Positions 44,291 through 54,076 of a stretch of 64,000 nt of DNA are shown here, piece after piece. The DNA is from Ketogulonicigenium vulgare WSH-001. Lineage in GTDB: Bacteria > Pseudomonadota > Alphaproteobacteria > Rhodobacterales > Rhodobacteraceae. Location: positions 124,001 through 188,000 of the forward strand of contig NC_017384.1 of NCBI RefSeq assembly GCF_000223375.1. Reading direction: 5' to 3'. The notes beneath the pieces were generated by a model that was not told the DNA's origin, did not search any database, and was given only the letters and a program-made list of their open reading frames with translations. Positions within the stretch are counted from its first letter, which is position 1. Every line of letters starts with the position of its first letter. The translations under genes were made by a program, and so were the position numbers.

Positions 44291-45108
44291 ACACATCCCT
44301 GAATATCAATGGCGCCGCCCGGCGTCAGCACGGTAAAGCGCAGGCGGGACCGGTCGACGATCTGCGGCCCGCGCGGCATGAACATGTCCGCCTCGGCCCG
44401 CAGCAAATTGCCTTGGCGGGCGGTCTGCACCTCGCCGACATGAATACCGGGGGTGCCGGATTCGATCACTGTTACCTCGGGGGGTGCGCCGCGGGGAGCG
44501 GGGTGATCCATCGGAATGGCGGCGGATATCCGCATCCCGCGCGGGCCAAGGCGAAAATCGCATAGCACGGCGCCGACGCCCGCCTCGGTTGCGGTCATGG
44601 GGCGGTCGATCAGCGCAGCGGCGATCATCGGATCGCGCGCACCGCCTGCGGGCAGCACGGCATCAAAATCCAACCGCACGGGAATACAAATCTCTTTGCA
44701 CACGCCGATTTCGACATCACCGGTGATCCGTGCAGGCGCACCGGGGTCGCTGAGTGCGAATTCAATCGGCAGCGTGACCGAGCCGATATAGCCGATCGTG
44801 CGCATACCTGCGGTTTCAAACACCTCGGGCACCGGCCATTGGAATGTGGCGTTGGTCACATTCTGTGTGCCTGACAGCAGGATTTGCGGCGGAATGCCCG
44901 CGTCCCCCGGCGCGCGCCAATAGGTCTTCCACCCCGGCGCCAGCGTGATCTGCACACCCGCGATCTGGGTGCCGCGATCCGTGCGCCAGCCGGGCAGGAT
45001 GCGCATTTCGACCACATCGCGCAGATCCTCGGCCGCGGCGGGGGCGAGTGCGGCCCCCATTGCGAGCGGCATCAGCATCAAAGACAGGGCGAGCTTGCGT
45101 AAATTCAT
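44281..45108 (-). CDS. Periplasmic protein with DsbD N-terminal-like domain
   Basis: Protein of 275 residues with a signal peptide (LSLMLMPLAMGAALAPAAA). It aligns with the alpha (DsbC/DsbD-binding) domain: GWKTYWRAPGDAGIPP, FQWPVPEVFETAGMRTIGY and ICIPVRLDF, with the cysteine pair in GVCKEICIPV. No transmembrane or thioredoxin domain follows, so it is the stand-alone form common in alphaproteobacteria. The ATG at 45108 is used; the longer frame begins at TTG. The convergent tlpA-like gene hints at a joint periplasmic thiol pathway. Confidence 0.85.
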   Translation of the reverse strand: MNLRKLALSLMLMPLAMGAALAPAAAEDLRDVVEMRILPGWRTDRGTQIAGVQITLAPGWKTYWRAPGDAGIPPQILLSGTQNVTNATFQWPVPEVFETAGMRTIGYIGSVTLPIEFALSDPGAPARITGDVEIGVCKEICIPVRLDFDAVLPAGGARDPMIAAALIDRPMTATEAGVGAVLCDFRLGPRGMRISAAIPMDHPAPRGAPPEVTVIESGTPGIHVGEVQTARQGNLLRAEADMFMPRGPQIVDRSRLRFTVLTPGGAIDIQGCVGG

Positions 45109-45212
45109 GCCACTGTCTTGCGGCAATTCAGCGCGTAATAAAAGTCACTTTGGCGCGAAACCCTGTGATCAGGGCTATTGCACAGGGGCGGTTGCGGTCA
45201 CATCTTTAACCC

Positions 45213-45794
45213 ATGGAACAGATTGACCAGAACCTGACCGGCAAGTTTTTGATTGCCATGCCTGATATGGCCGATGAGCCCTTTCGCCAAAGCCTGATCT
45301 ATCTGTGTTCGCACGGGGATGACGGGGCGCTGGGGCTGATCGTGAACAAGCCGACCGAGGGGCTGAACCTGAATGCGGTGATGACGCATATGGGGATCGA
45401 TGTCGCGCGGGGCGTGGCGGCCAAGGGCGGCCGCGCGCTGATGCGTTTTGGCGGCCCGGTCGAGCCCGGGCGCGGCTTTGTGCTGCACGGCCCCGATTAC
45501 GAGGCGGATGAGGGCACGGTGAATGTCAGCGATGCCATCCGCATGACCGCCTCGCGCGAGATATTGGAACAGGTGGCGATGGGCAGCGGCCCACAGCGTG
45601 CGGCCTATTTTCTGGGCTATGCCGGGTGGGGGGCAGGCCAGCTCGAGGCAGAGATCGCCGATAACGGCTGGCTGGTCGCCTCGTCCAGCAGCGATCTGAT
45701 CTTTGCCGAGGATTTCGACGCCAAATGGGCGCGGGCCCTGCGCGGGCTGGGGGTCGAGCCAGCCTTGCTGTCCAGCAGCGGCGGCCGCGCCTAA
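45213..45794 (+). CDS. YqgE/AlgH family protein
   Basis: Protein of 193 residues of the UPF0301 family. Typical segments are LTGKFLIAMPDMADEPFRQS, IYLCSHGDDGALGLIVNKPT, RFGGPVEPGRGFVLH and YFLGYAGWGAGQLEAEI. The molecular role is not established; the Pseudomonas relative AlgH affects alginate gene expression. The start is divergent from the DsbD-domain gene, with a 104-base gap. The stop overlaps recO, on the other strand, by four bases. Confidence 0.92.
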   Translation: MEQIDQNLTGKFLIAMPDMADEPFRQSLIYLCSHGDDGALGLIVNKPTEGLNLNAVMTHMGIDVARGVAAKGGRALMRFGGPVEPGRGFVLHGPDYEADEGTVNVSDAIRMTASREILEQVAMGSGPQRAAYFLGYAGWGAGQLEAEIADNGWLVASSSSDLIFAEDFDAKWARALRGLGVEPALLSSSGGRA

Positions 45795-46516
45795 AGGCGC
45801 GCGATCGCCTCGATCAGGCGCGCGCGGGCGGCGGGCAGGGCTGCGCCATCATGCAGGCGGTGCAGCAAGAACCATTCAGTGGTGGCCAGCGCTTGCAGGA
45901 TGTCGGACGTATCCGCATCGCCCTCGCCGCGCATGACGGCGGGCAGGGGTAACAGGCGCTCGGCCCATGCGCCCGCGCCAGATTTACTTACCGCACGGCC
46001 GGATTTGGGCGAGACATAGCACAGATCATCTGCTGCACCGGTCACCGCGCAGGTGGTCAGATCAAGGCCAAATCCCCCCTCGCGCAGCAGGACCATTTCC
46101 CATTGCAGATAGGCAAGCGGCCATAGTGATTGCCAATCCTCGACGCCAACCAGATCCAGCAGGGCGGTGCTTTGGGCATAAAATGCGGTATGCGGCACGC
46201 GTTCGGGCATGGTGGCGGCCAGCAGCGCAGTGACCGCAGCCCCCGCAGCCAGCGAGAGGCGGTCTTGCATCAGGAACCCCGCGCGGGATCGGATCAATTC
46301 AGGTTGTAAACTGCCAAGGTGATCATCGAGGCGCGCACGCCAACGCAGGGACAGTTGATTGCCGGGGATCAGCACCGGCTGCATCCGGCTGCCCGCGCCG
46401 CCGCGCACAAGGCCGCTGATCTTGCCGCGCTCTTGGGTGAAAACCTGCGCGATGACGCCCGCCTCGCCGTGGCGATGGGTGGTCAGCAAAATCCCCTCGT
46501 CCTGCCAGTCGATCAT
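45791..46516 (-). CDS. recO: DNA repair protein RecO
   Basis: Recombination mediator of the RecFOR pathway, 241 residues. It begins WQDEGILLTTHRHGEAGVIA, the OB-fold N-terminus typical of alphaproteobacterial RecO, followed by RGGAGSRMQPVLIPGNQL. The helical C-terminal domain contains GFGLDLTTCAVTGAADDLCY, where a zinc-like Cys pair is visible (Cys-x8-Cys). It is the last gene of the long rpoZ-to-recO leftward operon, 15 bases after the DUF1491 gene. Confidence 0.92.
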   Translation of the reverse strand: MIDWQDEGILLTTHRHGEAGVIAQVFTQERGKISGLVRGGAGSRMQPVLIPGNQLSLRWRARLDDHLGSLQPELIRSRAGFLMQDRLSLAAGAAVTALLAATMPERVPHTAFYAQSTALLDLVGVEDWQSLWPLAYLQWEMVLLREGGFGLDLTTCAVTGAADDLCYVSPKSGRAVSKSGAGAWAERLLPLPAVMRGEGDADTSDILQALATTEWFLLHRLHDGAALPAARARLIEAIARL

Positions 46517-46531
46517 CGCCTGTGCCTTTTG

Positions 46532-46870
46532 CTATTCCGCCAAGCCTTCTTGTTCCAGCAAATGCCGACCGGCGCGATCCTCGACCTCGATCACCCATAG
46601 ATCACGGTCGAAACTGCGCTGGCGGGCAATGGTTGCATCAACATCCGCCTCGGCGCCGCTTGCCAGCACAACCCAGGCGCGCTGGCCAGACATCAGATCA
46701 TAGCTGCGCTGGAACAGCCGCGCCTGCCCGTCGAGCGTGCTGGATTTCACCAGCACCGCCCCGGCGGTCGCGTCGCCCTTTTTCACCACAAAGGCGGGAA
46801 TATCGGCAAGGCGCAGGCGCTGCAGATAAGCGCCCACCCAAAAGTCGGTTGCGAGGCGGGCCTCAGGCAT
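46532..46870 (-). CDS. DUF1491 family protein
   Basis: Protein of 112 residues typical of the alphaproteobacterial DUF1491 family: LATDFWVGAYLQRLRLADIP at the start, GDATAGAVLVKSSTLDGQAR in the middle, RSFDRDLWVIEVEDRAGRHL near the end. No enzyme motif is seen; it is probably cytoplasmic. It starts eight bases inside the end of era, so it is co-translated with that gene. Function unknown. Confidence 0.85.
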   Translation of the reverse strand: MPEARLATDFWVGAYLQRLRLADIPAFVVKKGDATAGAVLVKSSTLDGQARLFQRSYDLMSGQRAWVVLASGAEADVDATIARQRSFDRDLWVIEVEDRAGRHLLEQEGLAE

Positions 46871-47786
46871 TCCCGTCTTTGAAATCGAGGCCCATCTCGG
46901 AATAGCGCTCGGCCTCTTCCAGCCAGTTCGGGCGCACCTTCACCTGCAAGAACAGGTGGCATTTGCGACCCATGAATTCTTCCAGTTCAAGGCGTGCGGC
47001 CTGACCGATGGCCTTGGCCGTTTCGCCCTTGCGACCCAGAACGATGCCCTTGTGACCGTCGCGCACGACATAGATGATTTGATCAATGCGGGCCGAGCCG
47101 TCGGGACGCTCTTCCCATTTTTCCGTCTCGACCGTCAGCTCATAGGGCAGCTCTTGGTGCAGGCGCAGGGTCAGCTTTTCGCGGGTGATCTCGGCGGCGA
47201 TCATGCGCATCGGCAGGTCGGCGATCTGATCTTCGGGGTAAAGCCAAGGGCTTGCGGGCATTTCGGTCGCAAGCCAGCCCTTGAGCGCATCGCAGCCATA
47301 GCCGCGCTCGGCCGAGATCATAAAGGTCTGCACAAAGGGGAAAGCCGCGTTCGCAGCCTCGGTCAGCGCCAGCAATTCCTCGGCCTTGACGCGGTCGATC
47401 TTGTTGATGACCAGCGCGACGGGGGTCTTGCCGACGCGGTCCTGCAGGCTTTCGATGATCGCCTTGGCACCATCGGTCAGGCCGCGGTGTGCCTCGATCA
47501 GCATCAGCACCACATCCGCATCGCCCGCGCCGCCCCAAGCGGCGGCCACCATCGCGCGATCCAGACGGCGGCGCGGACGGAACAGGCCGGGCGTGTCGAC
47601 GAAAACGATCTGGGCATCACCCTCGATCGCGACGCCGCGAATGCGGGCGCGGGTGGTCTGCACCTTATGCGTCACGATCGAGACTTTTGCCCCGACCATA
47701 CGGTTCAGCAGCGTGGATTTTCCGGCGTTCGGCTCGCCGATCAGGGCGACGAAACCGGCGCGGGTGTTTTCAGTCGGTTCAGTCAT
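46863..47786 (-). CDS. era: GTPase Era
   Basis: Ribosome-assembly GTPase binding the 3' end of 16S rRNA; 307 residues. G1 [13 protein letters not shown]3 [10 protein letters not shown]4 [10 protein letters not shown] and the G2-like [11 protein letters not shown] are intact. The C-terminal KH domain contains [20 protein letters not shown]. The start at 47786 overlaps the rnc stop by eight bases; a longer frame upstream is rejected because it runs antisense of family logic into rnc. Confidence 0.95.
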   Translation of the reverse strand: MTEPTENTRAGFVALIGEPNAGKSTLLNRMVGAKVSIVTHKVQTTRARIRGVAIEGDAQIVFVDTPGLFRPRRRLDRAMVAAAWGGAGDADVVLMLIEAHRGLTDGAKAIIESLQDRVGKTPVALVINKIDRVKAEELLALTEAANAAFPFVQTFMISAERGYGCDALKGWLATEMPASPWLYPEDQIADLPMRMIAAEITREKLTLRLHQELPYELTVETEKWEERPDGSARIDQIIYVVRDGHKGIVLGRKGETAKAIGQAARLELEEFMGRKCHLFLQVKVRPNWLEEAERYSEMGLDFKDGNA

Positions 47787-48465
47787 TTTGCGATACTTCC
47801 TGTAGCAGCTTTGTCGCCGCAGCATGTTCGGCAAGGCGTTTGGAACCGGCCTCGCCCGTGGCCGTTGGGCCGGATTGTAGCGTGACGCGCACGGTGAAGA
47901 TAGGCGCGTGATCGGGGCCGGAGCGGGCCTCTTCGATATAGGCGGGGGGTGTCTCGCCGCGACCTTGCGCCCATTCTTGCAGGGCGGTCTTGGCGTCGCG
48001 CGCATCATCATCGACATTGGCGATATGCGCGGCCCAGTGTTTCAGCACCACCGACTTGGCGGCGTCAAAGCCTGCGTCTAGATAAACGGCGGCGATCACC
48101 GCCTCCATCGCATCGGCCAGCACGGCTTCTTTCTTGCGCCCGCCGGTCTTCATTTCCGAGCGGCCAATGCGCAGCGCCGCGCCCAGATCCATGGCACGGG
48201 CCACTTCGGCACAGGTTTCGCGCCGTACAAGGCGGTTGAAGCGCGGGGCGATCTGGCCTTCGGTTGCGAATTTATCCGCCGCCAGCAGCGCCTCGGCCAC
48301 GACAAGGCCCAAAACGCGGTCGCCCAAAAACTCGAGACGTTGGTTGTCCGAGCGGTCGGGCGAGGAGGCAGAGCCATGCGTCAGGGCGCGCATCAGCACT
48401 TCGGTATTGATGAACCGATGGCCGAGGCGGTCGGCGAAATCCATGAGGGCGGCGGTATGTTTCAC
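47779..48465 (-). CDS. rnc: Ribonuclease III
   Basis: Double-stranded RNA endonuclease, 228 residues. The catalytic signature [18 protein letters not shown] is intact; [20 protein letters not shown] supplies the remaining acidic residues. The C-terminal dsRNA-binding domain (about 155-225) includes [18 protein letters not shown] and [16 protein letters not shown]. It overlaps era by eight bases and starts one base from the lepB stop. Confidence 0.95.
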   Translation of the reverse strand: MKHTAALMDFADRLGHRFINTEVLMRALTHGSASSPDRSDNQRLEFLGDRVLGLVVAEALLAADKFATEGQIAPRFNRLVRRETCAEVARAMDLGAALRIGRSEMKTGGRKKEAVLADAMEAVIAAVYLDAGFDAAKSVVLKHWAAHIANVDDDARDAKTALQEWAQGRGETPPAYIEEARSGPDHAPIFTVRVTLQSGPTATGEAGSKRLAEHAAATKLLQEVSQND

Positions 48466-48466
48466 C

Positions 48467-49294
48467 TTAATCCAGTGCCTTGAAGAAGCGGTCCGGACGC
48501 CATGTCCAGAATTGCAACAGTGAGCGTCCTGCGGACGAGAAGATGACGCGATCTGCGCGGCCGATCAGGTTCTCATAGGGAACAAAGCCGACGCCGCCAC
48601 CGGTCAGCCAACGGCTATCGGCGGAATTGTCGCGGTTGTCACCCATGAAAAAGTAATGACCTGCGGGCACGGTATAAACGGGGGTGTTATCCTGCGGCTG
48701 ATCGCCGATGTTCAGGATGCTGTGGCTGGTCCCACCGGGCAGCGTCTCGATCAGGCGCTCGGAGCGGCAATCCGCGCCCATGCCAACCGGGCCGTTGGCG
48801 CAGCTTGGCAGCAGGCCTTGCGGGCCCTGACGCTCCATCACCTCGTGGAACGAGCCGTTCGGCTCTTGCGGGGCTTCCTCGCCATTGATGAACACCACGC
48901 CATCGCGCACCTGAACCGTATCGCCGGGCAGGCCGATCAGGCGTTTGATGTAATCCTCGCCCGTGCGGGGGTGGCGGAAGACGATGATATCGCCGCGATC
49001 AGGTTGCGAGCCGAACAGACGGTCATTATCGCCGCCCACCCACGAACAGATCGCCTGCGCGTCGATATTCACCGGTCCGATGTTCACGGTCGGGCAGGAG
49101 GCATAGGAATAGCCGTAAGCCATTTTATTGACGAACAGGAAATCGCCGATCAGCAGCGTGTCCTTCATCGAACCCGAGGGGATATAGAACGGCTGGAACA
49201 AGATCGTGCGGAATGCGCCAGCAATCAGCAGGGCAAAGACGATGGTCTTGGCCGTTTCAACGATCGAATGAAGCGCGCCGGATTTTTCTGCCAT
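48467..49294 (-). CDS. lepB: Signal peptidase I
   Basis: Inner-membrane serine protease that removes Sec signal peptides, 275 residues. One transmembrane helix ([18 protein letters not shown]) precedes the catalytic Ser in [15 protein letters not shown]. The catalytic Lys is in [16 protein letters not shown], and box E is [14 protein letters not shown]. An insert of about 50 residues in the second half (with [13 protein letters not shown]) is seen in many alphaproteobacterial enzymes. I chose ATG 49294 from family length; upstream frame rejected. Confidence 0.95.
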   Translation of the reverse strand: MAEKSGALHSIVETAKTIVFALLIAGAFRTILFQPFYIPSGSMKDTLLIGDFLFVNKMAYGYSYASCPTVNIGPVNIDAQAICSWVGGDNDRLFGSQPDRGDIIVFRHPRTGEDYIKRLIGLPGDTVQVRDGVVFINGEEAPQEPNGSFHEVMERQGPQGLLPSCANGPVGMGADCRSERLIETLPGGTSHSILNIGDQPQDNTPVYTVPAGHYFFMGDNRDNSADSRWLTGGGVGFVPYENLIGRADRVIFSSAGRSLLQFWTWRPDRFFKALD

Positions 49295-49370
49295 TGCTGT
49301 GCCTGCTGCTAAAAAGAATGGGGGCTTCTTGCGCGCGGGGCGCTGGCAAGTCAAGCCAAGGGGGTCGGTA

Positions 49371-49781
49371 TCACGCAGGATTGGGGATCGGCAGGGCTTC
49401 GATCACCACAAAAGCCTGCGCCCAAGGGTGATCGTCGGTCAGTGTCACATGAATAATCGCGTGATGACCGGGCGGGGTCAGGGTGGCCAGACGCGCGGCT
49501 GCCCAACCGGTCACCTCCATCACAGGCTGGCCGGTGCGCAGATTGCGCACGGACATGTCTTTCCACGCGATGCCCATGGCAAGGCCGGTGCCCAGCGCCT
49601 TTGAACAGGCCTCTTTCGCGGCCCAGCGTTTGGCATAGATTGCGGCAGGCTTTGCATTGCGTTCGGCCCGCGCCTGTTCCAGCGGGGTAAAGACGCGGTT
49701 GCGAAAGCGGTCGCCGAAACGGGCCAGCGTCCCCTCGACCCGTTCGATGTTACAAAGATCCGTCCCGACGCCAATAATCAT
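49371..49781 (-). CDS. acpS: Holo-[acyl-carrier-protein] synthase
   Basis: Transfers 4'-phosphopantetheine from CoA to acyl carrier protein; 136 residues. The magnesium-binding Asp is in [14 protein letters not shown] and the Glu in [29 protein letters not shown] is the substrate loop. The start overlaps the pdxJ stop by four bases. lepB follows downstream after a 76-base gap. Confidence 0.94.
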   Translation of the reverse strand: MIIGVGTDLCNIERVEGTLARFGDRFRNRVFTPLEQARAERNAKPAAIYAKRWAAKEACSKALGTGLAMGIAWKDMSVRNLRTGQPVMEVTGWAAARLATLTPPGHHAIIHVTLTDDHPWAQAFVVIEALPIPNPA

Positions 49782-50521
49782 GCGCGGGCGATATCCATCT
49801 GGCGGCGCATCTCAGCAATCGCGGCATCAAGGCCGATGAAAATCGCCTCGCCCATCAGGAAATGGCCGATGTTCAACTCGCGAATAAAGGGGATCGCAGC
49901 GATCGGGCCCACGCTGTCGAAATTCAAACCGTGGCCGGCGTGCACCTCGAGCCCCAGCGCATCGGCGAATTCGGCCATGGCGCGAATGCGGGCCAGTTCC
50001 GCGTCGCGCTTGGCAAAGTCGCCCGCGTCATGCGCCTCACAATAGGCGCCGGTGTGAATTTCGATCACAGGCGCGCCGATGCGGGCGGCAGCCTCGATCT
50101 GGGCGCTGTCGGCGGCGATGAACAGCGAGACGCGGGCACCGGCCTCGCGCAGGGGGGTGATGTAATCGCGCAGGTACGCTTCTTGTCCCAGCACATCGAG
50201 GCCGCCTTCGGTCGTGCGCTCCTCGCGCCGCTCGGGGACAAGGCAGACGGCATGGGGGCGGGTGGCAAGGGCGATGCGCTGCATTTCCGCCGTCGCCGCC
50301 ATTTCGAAATTCAGCGGGATTTTGATAGCGGCGGCGATATCGGCCATATCGGCGTCGCGGATATGGCGGCGATCCTCGCGCAGGTGGGCGGTGATGCCAT
50401 CGGCACCCGCAGCCTCGGCCAGCAGGGCGGCGCGCACAGGATCGGGGGTCGCCCCGCCGCGCGCGTTACGCACCGTTGCCACATGGTCGATATTAATGCC
50501 AAGCCGCAGTTTATCCGCCAT
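49778..50521 (-). CDS. pdxJ: Pyridoxine 5'-phosphate synthase
   Basis: TIM-barrel enzyme of the DXP-dependent vitamin B6 pathway, 247 residues. The N-terminus [19 protein letters not shown] and [15 protein letters not shown] are diagnostic, with [15 protein letters not shown] and [17 protein letters not shown] near the end. ATG 50521 is chosen; it overlaps the DUF2062 stop by 11 bases. It sits ahead of acpS as in many proteobacteria. Confidence 0.96.
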   Translation of the reverse strand: MADKLRLGINIDHVATVRNARGGATPDPVRAALLAEAAGADGITAHLREDRRHIRDADMADIAAAIKIPLNFEMAATAEMQRIALATRPHAVCLVPERREERTTEGGLDVLGQEAYLRDYITPLREAGARVSLFIAADSAQIEAAARIGAPVIEIHTGAYCEAHDAGDFAKRDAELARIRAMAEFADALGLEVHAGHGLNFDSVGPIAAIPFIRELNIGHFLMGEAIFIGLDAAIAEMRRQMDIARA

Positions 50522-51167
50522 TTTCCTCGTTCCGTGCTGGTAGCGGCTGATTTGGTGCCGCCAGTTCCGCCTGCCGCGCAAGCCGCCTGTTCCGGCGCAT
50601 GTTCTGATAGGCCCGCACCAATGGCAAGGTCACGCCATAGGCCAGCACGCCAAAAACCGGCCCAAGGATCGCGCCGCCGATCAAGAAGGGCAGAAAGATC
50701 ATATGCCAAAAATCGGCCAGCTCGTTCCAATGGGCGGTGGCGGGCCCGAAACCGGCCTGAATATTGTGCCACAGCTGTTTGGCGGCATTGATGAAATGTT
50801 CGGGAACGGCAGCGATCATCCCCTCGGCCGGGCGGCTGCCCATAACGGCATAACCGACGTTCAGCGCGCCCGCCATGATCGGCAGCGCGGTGAACGGATT
50901 GCCAAAGCCCTGACCGATGAAAGCCGCCAGCATGTTGCCGCGCACCAGTTTCGCGACCAGTAGCGCGATCAGCGCATGGACGCCGATAACCGGCGAAAAG
51001 CTGGCCGCAACACCCGCCGCAATGCCGCGCGCGATCCGTTCGGGACTGTCGGGCAGGCGCTGAATGCGGCGGCTGATATAATGCGCGGGCCTGAGCCAGC
51101 CCTTTTGCGGCCAAAAGGTGGCACGCAACGCATGCCCAAAGCTGCGAGGCTCGCGCCGTTTGAACAT
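50511..51167 (-). CDS. DUF2062 domain membrane protein
   Basis: Protein of 218 residues of the DUF2062 family, with four or so hydrophobic segments. Typical elements: [39 protein letters not shown] and [20 protein letters not shown]. The N-terminus is basic ([16 protein letters not shown]). The start codon is adjacent to the spoT stop, so the genes are coupled. The role is not established. Confidence 0.87.
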   Translation of the reverse strand: MFKRREPRSFGHALRATFWPQKGWLRPAHYISRRIQRLPDSPERIARGIAAGVAASFSPVIGVHALIALLVAKLVRGNMLAAFIGQGFGNPFTALPIMAGALNVGYAVMGSRPAEGMIAAVPEHFINAAKQLWHNIQAGFGPATAHWNELADFWHMIFLPFLIGGAILGPVFGVLAYGVTLPLVRAYQNMRRNRRLARQAELAAPNQPLPARNEENGG

Positions 51168-53474
51168 TTAGTGGCCCGTTGCCCCAGCCGCAGGCAGCGC
51201 GGCCGACCAGCTGAGATTGCGATGCGCATCGCGCAGGCGCAGCAATGACGAGACATGGCTATCCGCGTCCAGCGCCGTCATCACACGGTGCAGATGTTCG
51301 GCATCGCGCACATCGACATCAATGCGCAGGCTGTAGAAATCCAGCTTGCGATCGAGGAAATCGAGGTCCGAGATATTGGCGTCCTGCTCGCCAATCAGCG
51401 TGCAGACGCGGCCCAGAACGCCCGCATCATTGGCGACAGACAGTTCCAGCGAGACGGTGTTGATCGCGCGGTGCTGCCCCTCTTGCCAGCGCAGATCGAC
51501 CCAGCGATCGGGCTGATCCTCGTATTCCGACAGGGCCGGGCAGTCGATGGCATGGACGATAACACCCTGACCGCGGAATGTGATGCCGACGATCCGCTCG
51601 CCCGGCACCGGCTGGCAGCAGGGCGCACGGCGGAAACTTTGGTCGGGGCTAAGGCCGACGACCGCTTTTTCCGCGTCGATTTCATTCGCATCGCGCAGCT
51701 TCAGATCGGGATAGATGGCGCGCACAACCTCGCGCGCGGTAATTTCGGCGGCTCCGACGCGCAGCAAAAGCTGCTCGGCATTCTCGAAAGCCAGCGCGCG
51801 CGCGGCGGTGGCCAGCGCTTTGTCAGTGGATTTTTTCCCTGCGTTTTCAAAGGCCACGCGGGTCAGCTCGGTGCCAAGCTTGATGAACCGGTCACGGTCC
51901 TTTTCGCGCAGCCAACGGCGGATCGCGGATTTCGCGCGGCCGGTGACGGCAATGTCGATCCATGTCGCCTGCGGGGTCTGGCCGTCGGCGATGATAATCT
52001 CGACCGATTGACCGTTCTTCAGCCGTGTCCACAGCGGCACGCGCAGCCCGTCGACCTTGGCGCCGACGCAGGCATGGCCGATGCGGGTGTGGATCGCATA
52101 GGCGAAATCAATCGGGGTCGCGCCTTGCGGCAGCTTGATTACTTCGCCCTTGGGGGTAAAGCAAAAGACCTGATCTTGATACATCTCAAGCTTGAACGTC
52201 TCGAGGAATTCGTCGTGGTCCTGATCCTCTTCGAACCGCTCGGAGAGTTGCGCGATCCAGCGGGCGGGATCGACGACAAAGCGGTTCTGCACCGGCTCGC
52301 CGTCGCGATAGGACCAGTGGGCCGCGACGCCTGCCTCGGCCACTTCGTGCATTTCGCGGGTGCGGATCTGCACCTCGACCCGCTTGCCGCCGCGCGCGGA
52401 CACAGCCGTATGGATCGAGCGGTAGCCGTTCGATTTGGGCTGGCTGATGTAATCTTTGAACCGGCCGGGGACCGAGCGCCAGCGTTGATGGATCGCCCCC
52501 AGCGCGCGATAGCAATCGACATCGGTTTTCGTGATCACGCGAAAGCCATAGATGTCCGACAATTGCGAGAAGCTTTGATCCTTCTCCTGCATTTTGCGCC
52601 AGATCGAATAGGGCTTTTTCGCGCGGCCATGCACCTCGGCGGGAATGCCGGATTTCTCGAACTCGGCCAGCAGGTCGGTTTTGATCTGATCGACCAGATC
52701 GCCCGATTCCTGTTGGATCAGGCTGAACCGCTGGATGATGGAATCGCGCGCCTCGGGGTTGAGGACGCGAAAGGCCATATCCTCCAGCTCTTCACGCATC
52801 CATTGCATCCCCATGCGGCCGGCAAGCGGCGCATAGATATCCATGGTTTCGCGGGCTTTTTTCACCTGCTTTTCCGGCCGCATCGAGGCGATGGTGCGCA
52901 TATTGTGCAAGCGGTCGGCCAGCTTGACCAATGTCACCCGCAAATCGCGCGAGGTTGCCATGATCAACTTGCGGAAATTCTCGGCCTGTTTGGTTTCAGC
53001 CGAATGCAGTTGCAGATTGGTCAGTTTGGTGACGCCATCGACCAGATCGGCAATGACCGCGCCAAAGCGGGCCTCGACCTCGGCATAGGTGGCGCGGGTG
53101 TCCTCGACCGTATCATGCAGCAGGGCGGTGATGATCGTGGCATCATCCATCTGTTGCTGCGCCAGGATCATCGCGACGGCTACGGGATGGGTGAAATAGG
53201 GCTCGCCCGAATGGCGGTACTGGCCGTCATGCATCAGACGGCCGAATTCCCAGGCATCGCGCAGCAGGGATTCATTGGTGGCGGGATTATAGCTGCGCAC
53301 GCGCGCGATCAGATCGTCTTGCGTGATCAGCGGTTCGGGCACGACTTGCGCCGCGCCCGCAGGCAGGGTGGGGGCGTTGTTATCCACCCCCGTCGACAAA
53401 GCCACATCAGACCGCGTTACATCAGGCGGGCCCTGATCATTCGCCGCCGCGCTGGCTTTGTCACTGCCTTCCAT
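51168..53474 (-). CDS. Bifunctional (p)ppGpp synthase/hydrolase (Rel/SpoT)
   Basis: The single long RSH enzyme expected in alphaproteobacteria, 768 residues. The hydrolase HD motif LLHDTVEDT is at about 109-117, the synthetase block RFKDYISQPKSNGYRSIHT near 360, and YGFRVITKTD precedes it. A TGS domain (CFTPKGEVIKLPQGATPIDF) and a C-terminal ACT domain with RVCTLIGEQDANISDLDF follow. Both catalytic halves look active. The first 50 or so residues are an Ala/Asp-rich extension before the usual start; the ATG has GAGG eight bases upstream. It follows rpoZ by ten bases, as is typical. Confidence 0.94.
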   Translation of the reverse strand: MEGSDKASAAANDQGPPDVTRSDVALSTGVDNNAPTLPAGAAQVVPEPLITQDDLIARVRSYNPATNESLLRDAWEFGRLMHDGQYRHSGEPYFTHPVAVAMILAQQQMDDATIITALLHDTVEDTRATYAEVEARFGAVIADLVDGVTKLTNLQLHSAETKQAENFRKLIMATSRDLRVTLVKLADRLHNMRTIASMRPEKQVKKARETMDIYAPLAGRMGMQWMREELEDMAFRVLNPEARDSIIQRFSLIQQESGDLVDQIKTDLLAEFEKSGIPAEVHGRAKKPYSIWRKMQEKDQSFSQLSDIYGFRVITKTDVDCYRALGAIHQRWRSVPGRFKDYISQPKSNGYRSIHTAVSARGGKRVEVQIRTREMHEVAEAGVAAHWSYRDGEPVQNRFVVDPARWIAQLSERFEEDQDHDEFLETFKLEMYQDQVFCFTPKGEVIKLPQGATPIDFAYAIHTRIGHACVGAKVDGLRVPLWTRLKNGQSVEIIIADGQTPQATWIDIAVTGRAKSAIRRWLREKDRDRFIKLGTELTRVAFENAGKKSTDKALATAARALAFENAEQLLLRVGAAEITAREVVRAIYPDLKLRDANEIDAEKAVVGLSPDQSFRRAPCCQPVPGERIVGITFRGQGVIVHAIDCPALSEYEDQPDRWVDLRWQEGQHRAINTVSLELSVANDAGVLGRVCTLIGEQDANISDLDFLDRKLDFYSLRIDVDVRDAEHLHRVMTALDADSHVSSLLRLRDAHRNLSWSAALPAAGATGH

Positions 53475-53484
53475 GGGTGTGGCC

Positions 53485-53838
53485 TCAGCGGCCCTCTTGC
53501 GCTTGCAGCAGCTCGCGCAGCAGGCGCTCTTCGGTCATGTCGTCCTGGGCGGGACGATCCAGCTCGGCGCTCATCAGCAGAGCCATCGAATCGTCTTCGG
53601 GCTCGTCGACTTCGATCTCGTGCTGGTTGGCTTCGATCATCCGCTCGCGCAGGTCATCGGCCAGCTGGGTTTCTTCGGCGATCTCGCGCAGCGATACAAC
53701 GGGGTTCTTGTCGTTGTCGCGCGGCACAGTCAGGGCCGACCCTGCAGCGATCTCGCGTGCACGATGTGCGGCCAGCATGACCAGTTCGAAACGGTTCGGA
53801 ATCTTGTCTACACAATCTTCGACGGTGACACGTGCCAT
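53485..53838 (-). CDS. rpoZ: RNA polymerase omega subunit
   Basis: Small RNA polymerase subunit, 117 residues, starting [20 protein letters not shown] with the conserved [12 protein letters not shown] block. It assists assembly and forms part of the ppGpp site, which matches the adjacent RSH gene. The C-terminal 40 residues are acidic and alpha-type. I chose ATG 53838 because it carries the universal N-terminus; the extended upstream frame is rejected. It is the first gene of the long leftward operon ending at recO. Confidence 0.95.
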   Translation of the reverse strand: MARVTVEDCVDKIPNRFELVMLAAHRAREIAAGSALTVPRDNDKNPVVSLREIAEETQLADDLRERMIEANQHEIEVDEPEDDSMALLMSAELDRPAQDDMTEERLLRELLQAQEGR

Positions 53839-54039
53839 GCGACTACTCCCCTTCGGTGGGTTTGACGGGTCTTGCCGGTAGCTACCCGCACGAATCCGAT
53901 ATATCGTGCAGCGACCGGGGGAAAACATTCATTTAGAGGGGGCAGACGCGGAACGCAAGGGCCGCAGGCAGGATAGCGAGGATATCCGTGTCAAATTCGC
54001 CGTTGGGGAGGGGTATCCGTTAAAACCGCGCGGTCTTAT

Positions 54040-54056
54040 TTTAGAGTTGCTCTAAA
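54040..54056. promoter_or_regulatory. Palindrome resembling an iron-control element (Irr box)
   Basis: TTTAGAG-TTG-CTCTAAA, a perfect 7-base palindrome with three-base spacer. The Irr-binding ICE motif known in alphaproteobacteria is TTTAGAA-N3-TTCTAAA; this differs by one symmetrical base per arm. It lies 204 bases before the NYN gene start. No heme or iron gene is adjacent, so function is speculative. Confidence 0.35.
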
Positions 54057-54061
54057 TTTGG

Positions 54062-54076
54062 TTAACGCAACTTTAT
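54062..54076 (+). promoter_or_regulatory. CtrA-like motif upstream of NYN gene
   Basis: TTAA-N7-TTAT, one mismatch from the CtrA consensus TTAA-N7-TTAA, immediately right of the ICE-like palindrome. A second imperfect copy, TTAA-N7-GTTA, is at 54177-54191. In an AT-rich stretch such matches arise readily by chance. Confidence 0.25.

Noticed and set aside
53375..53395. TTATCCACC near the spoT start, resembling a DnaA box
   Set aside because: It lies inside coding sequence, is a single imperfect match and has no companion site.
51255..53780. Rightward open frame of 841 codons opposite spoT and rpoZ
   Set aside because: It is antisense of well-conserved genes, has no ribosome site and encodes no recognisable domain. 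Such shadows are expected at high GC.
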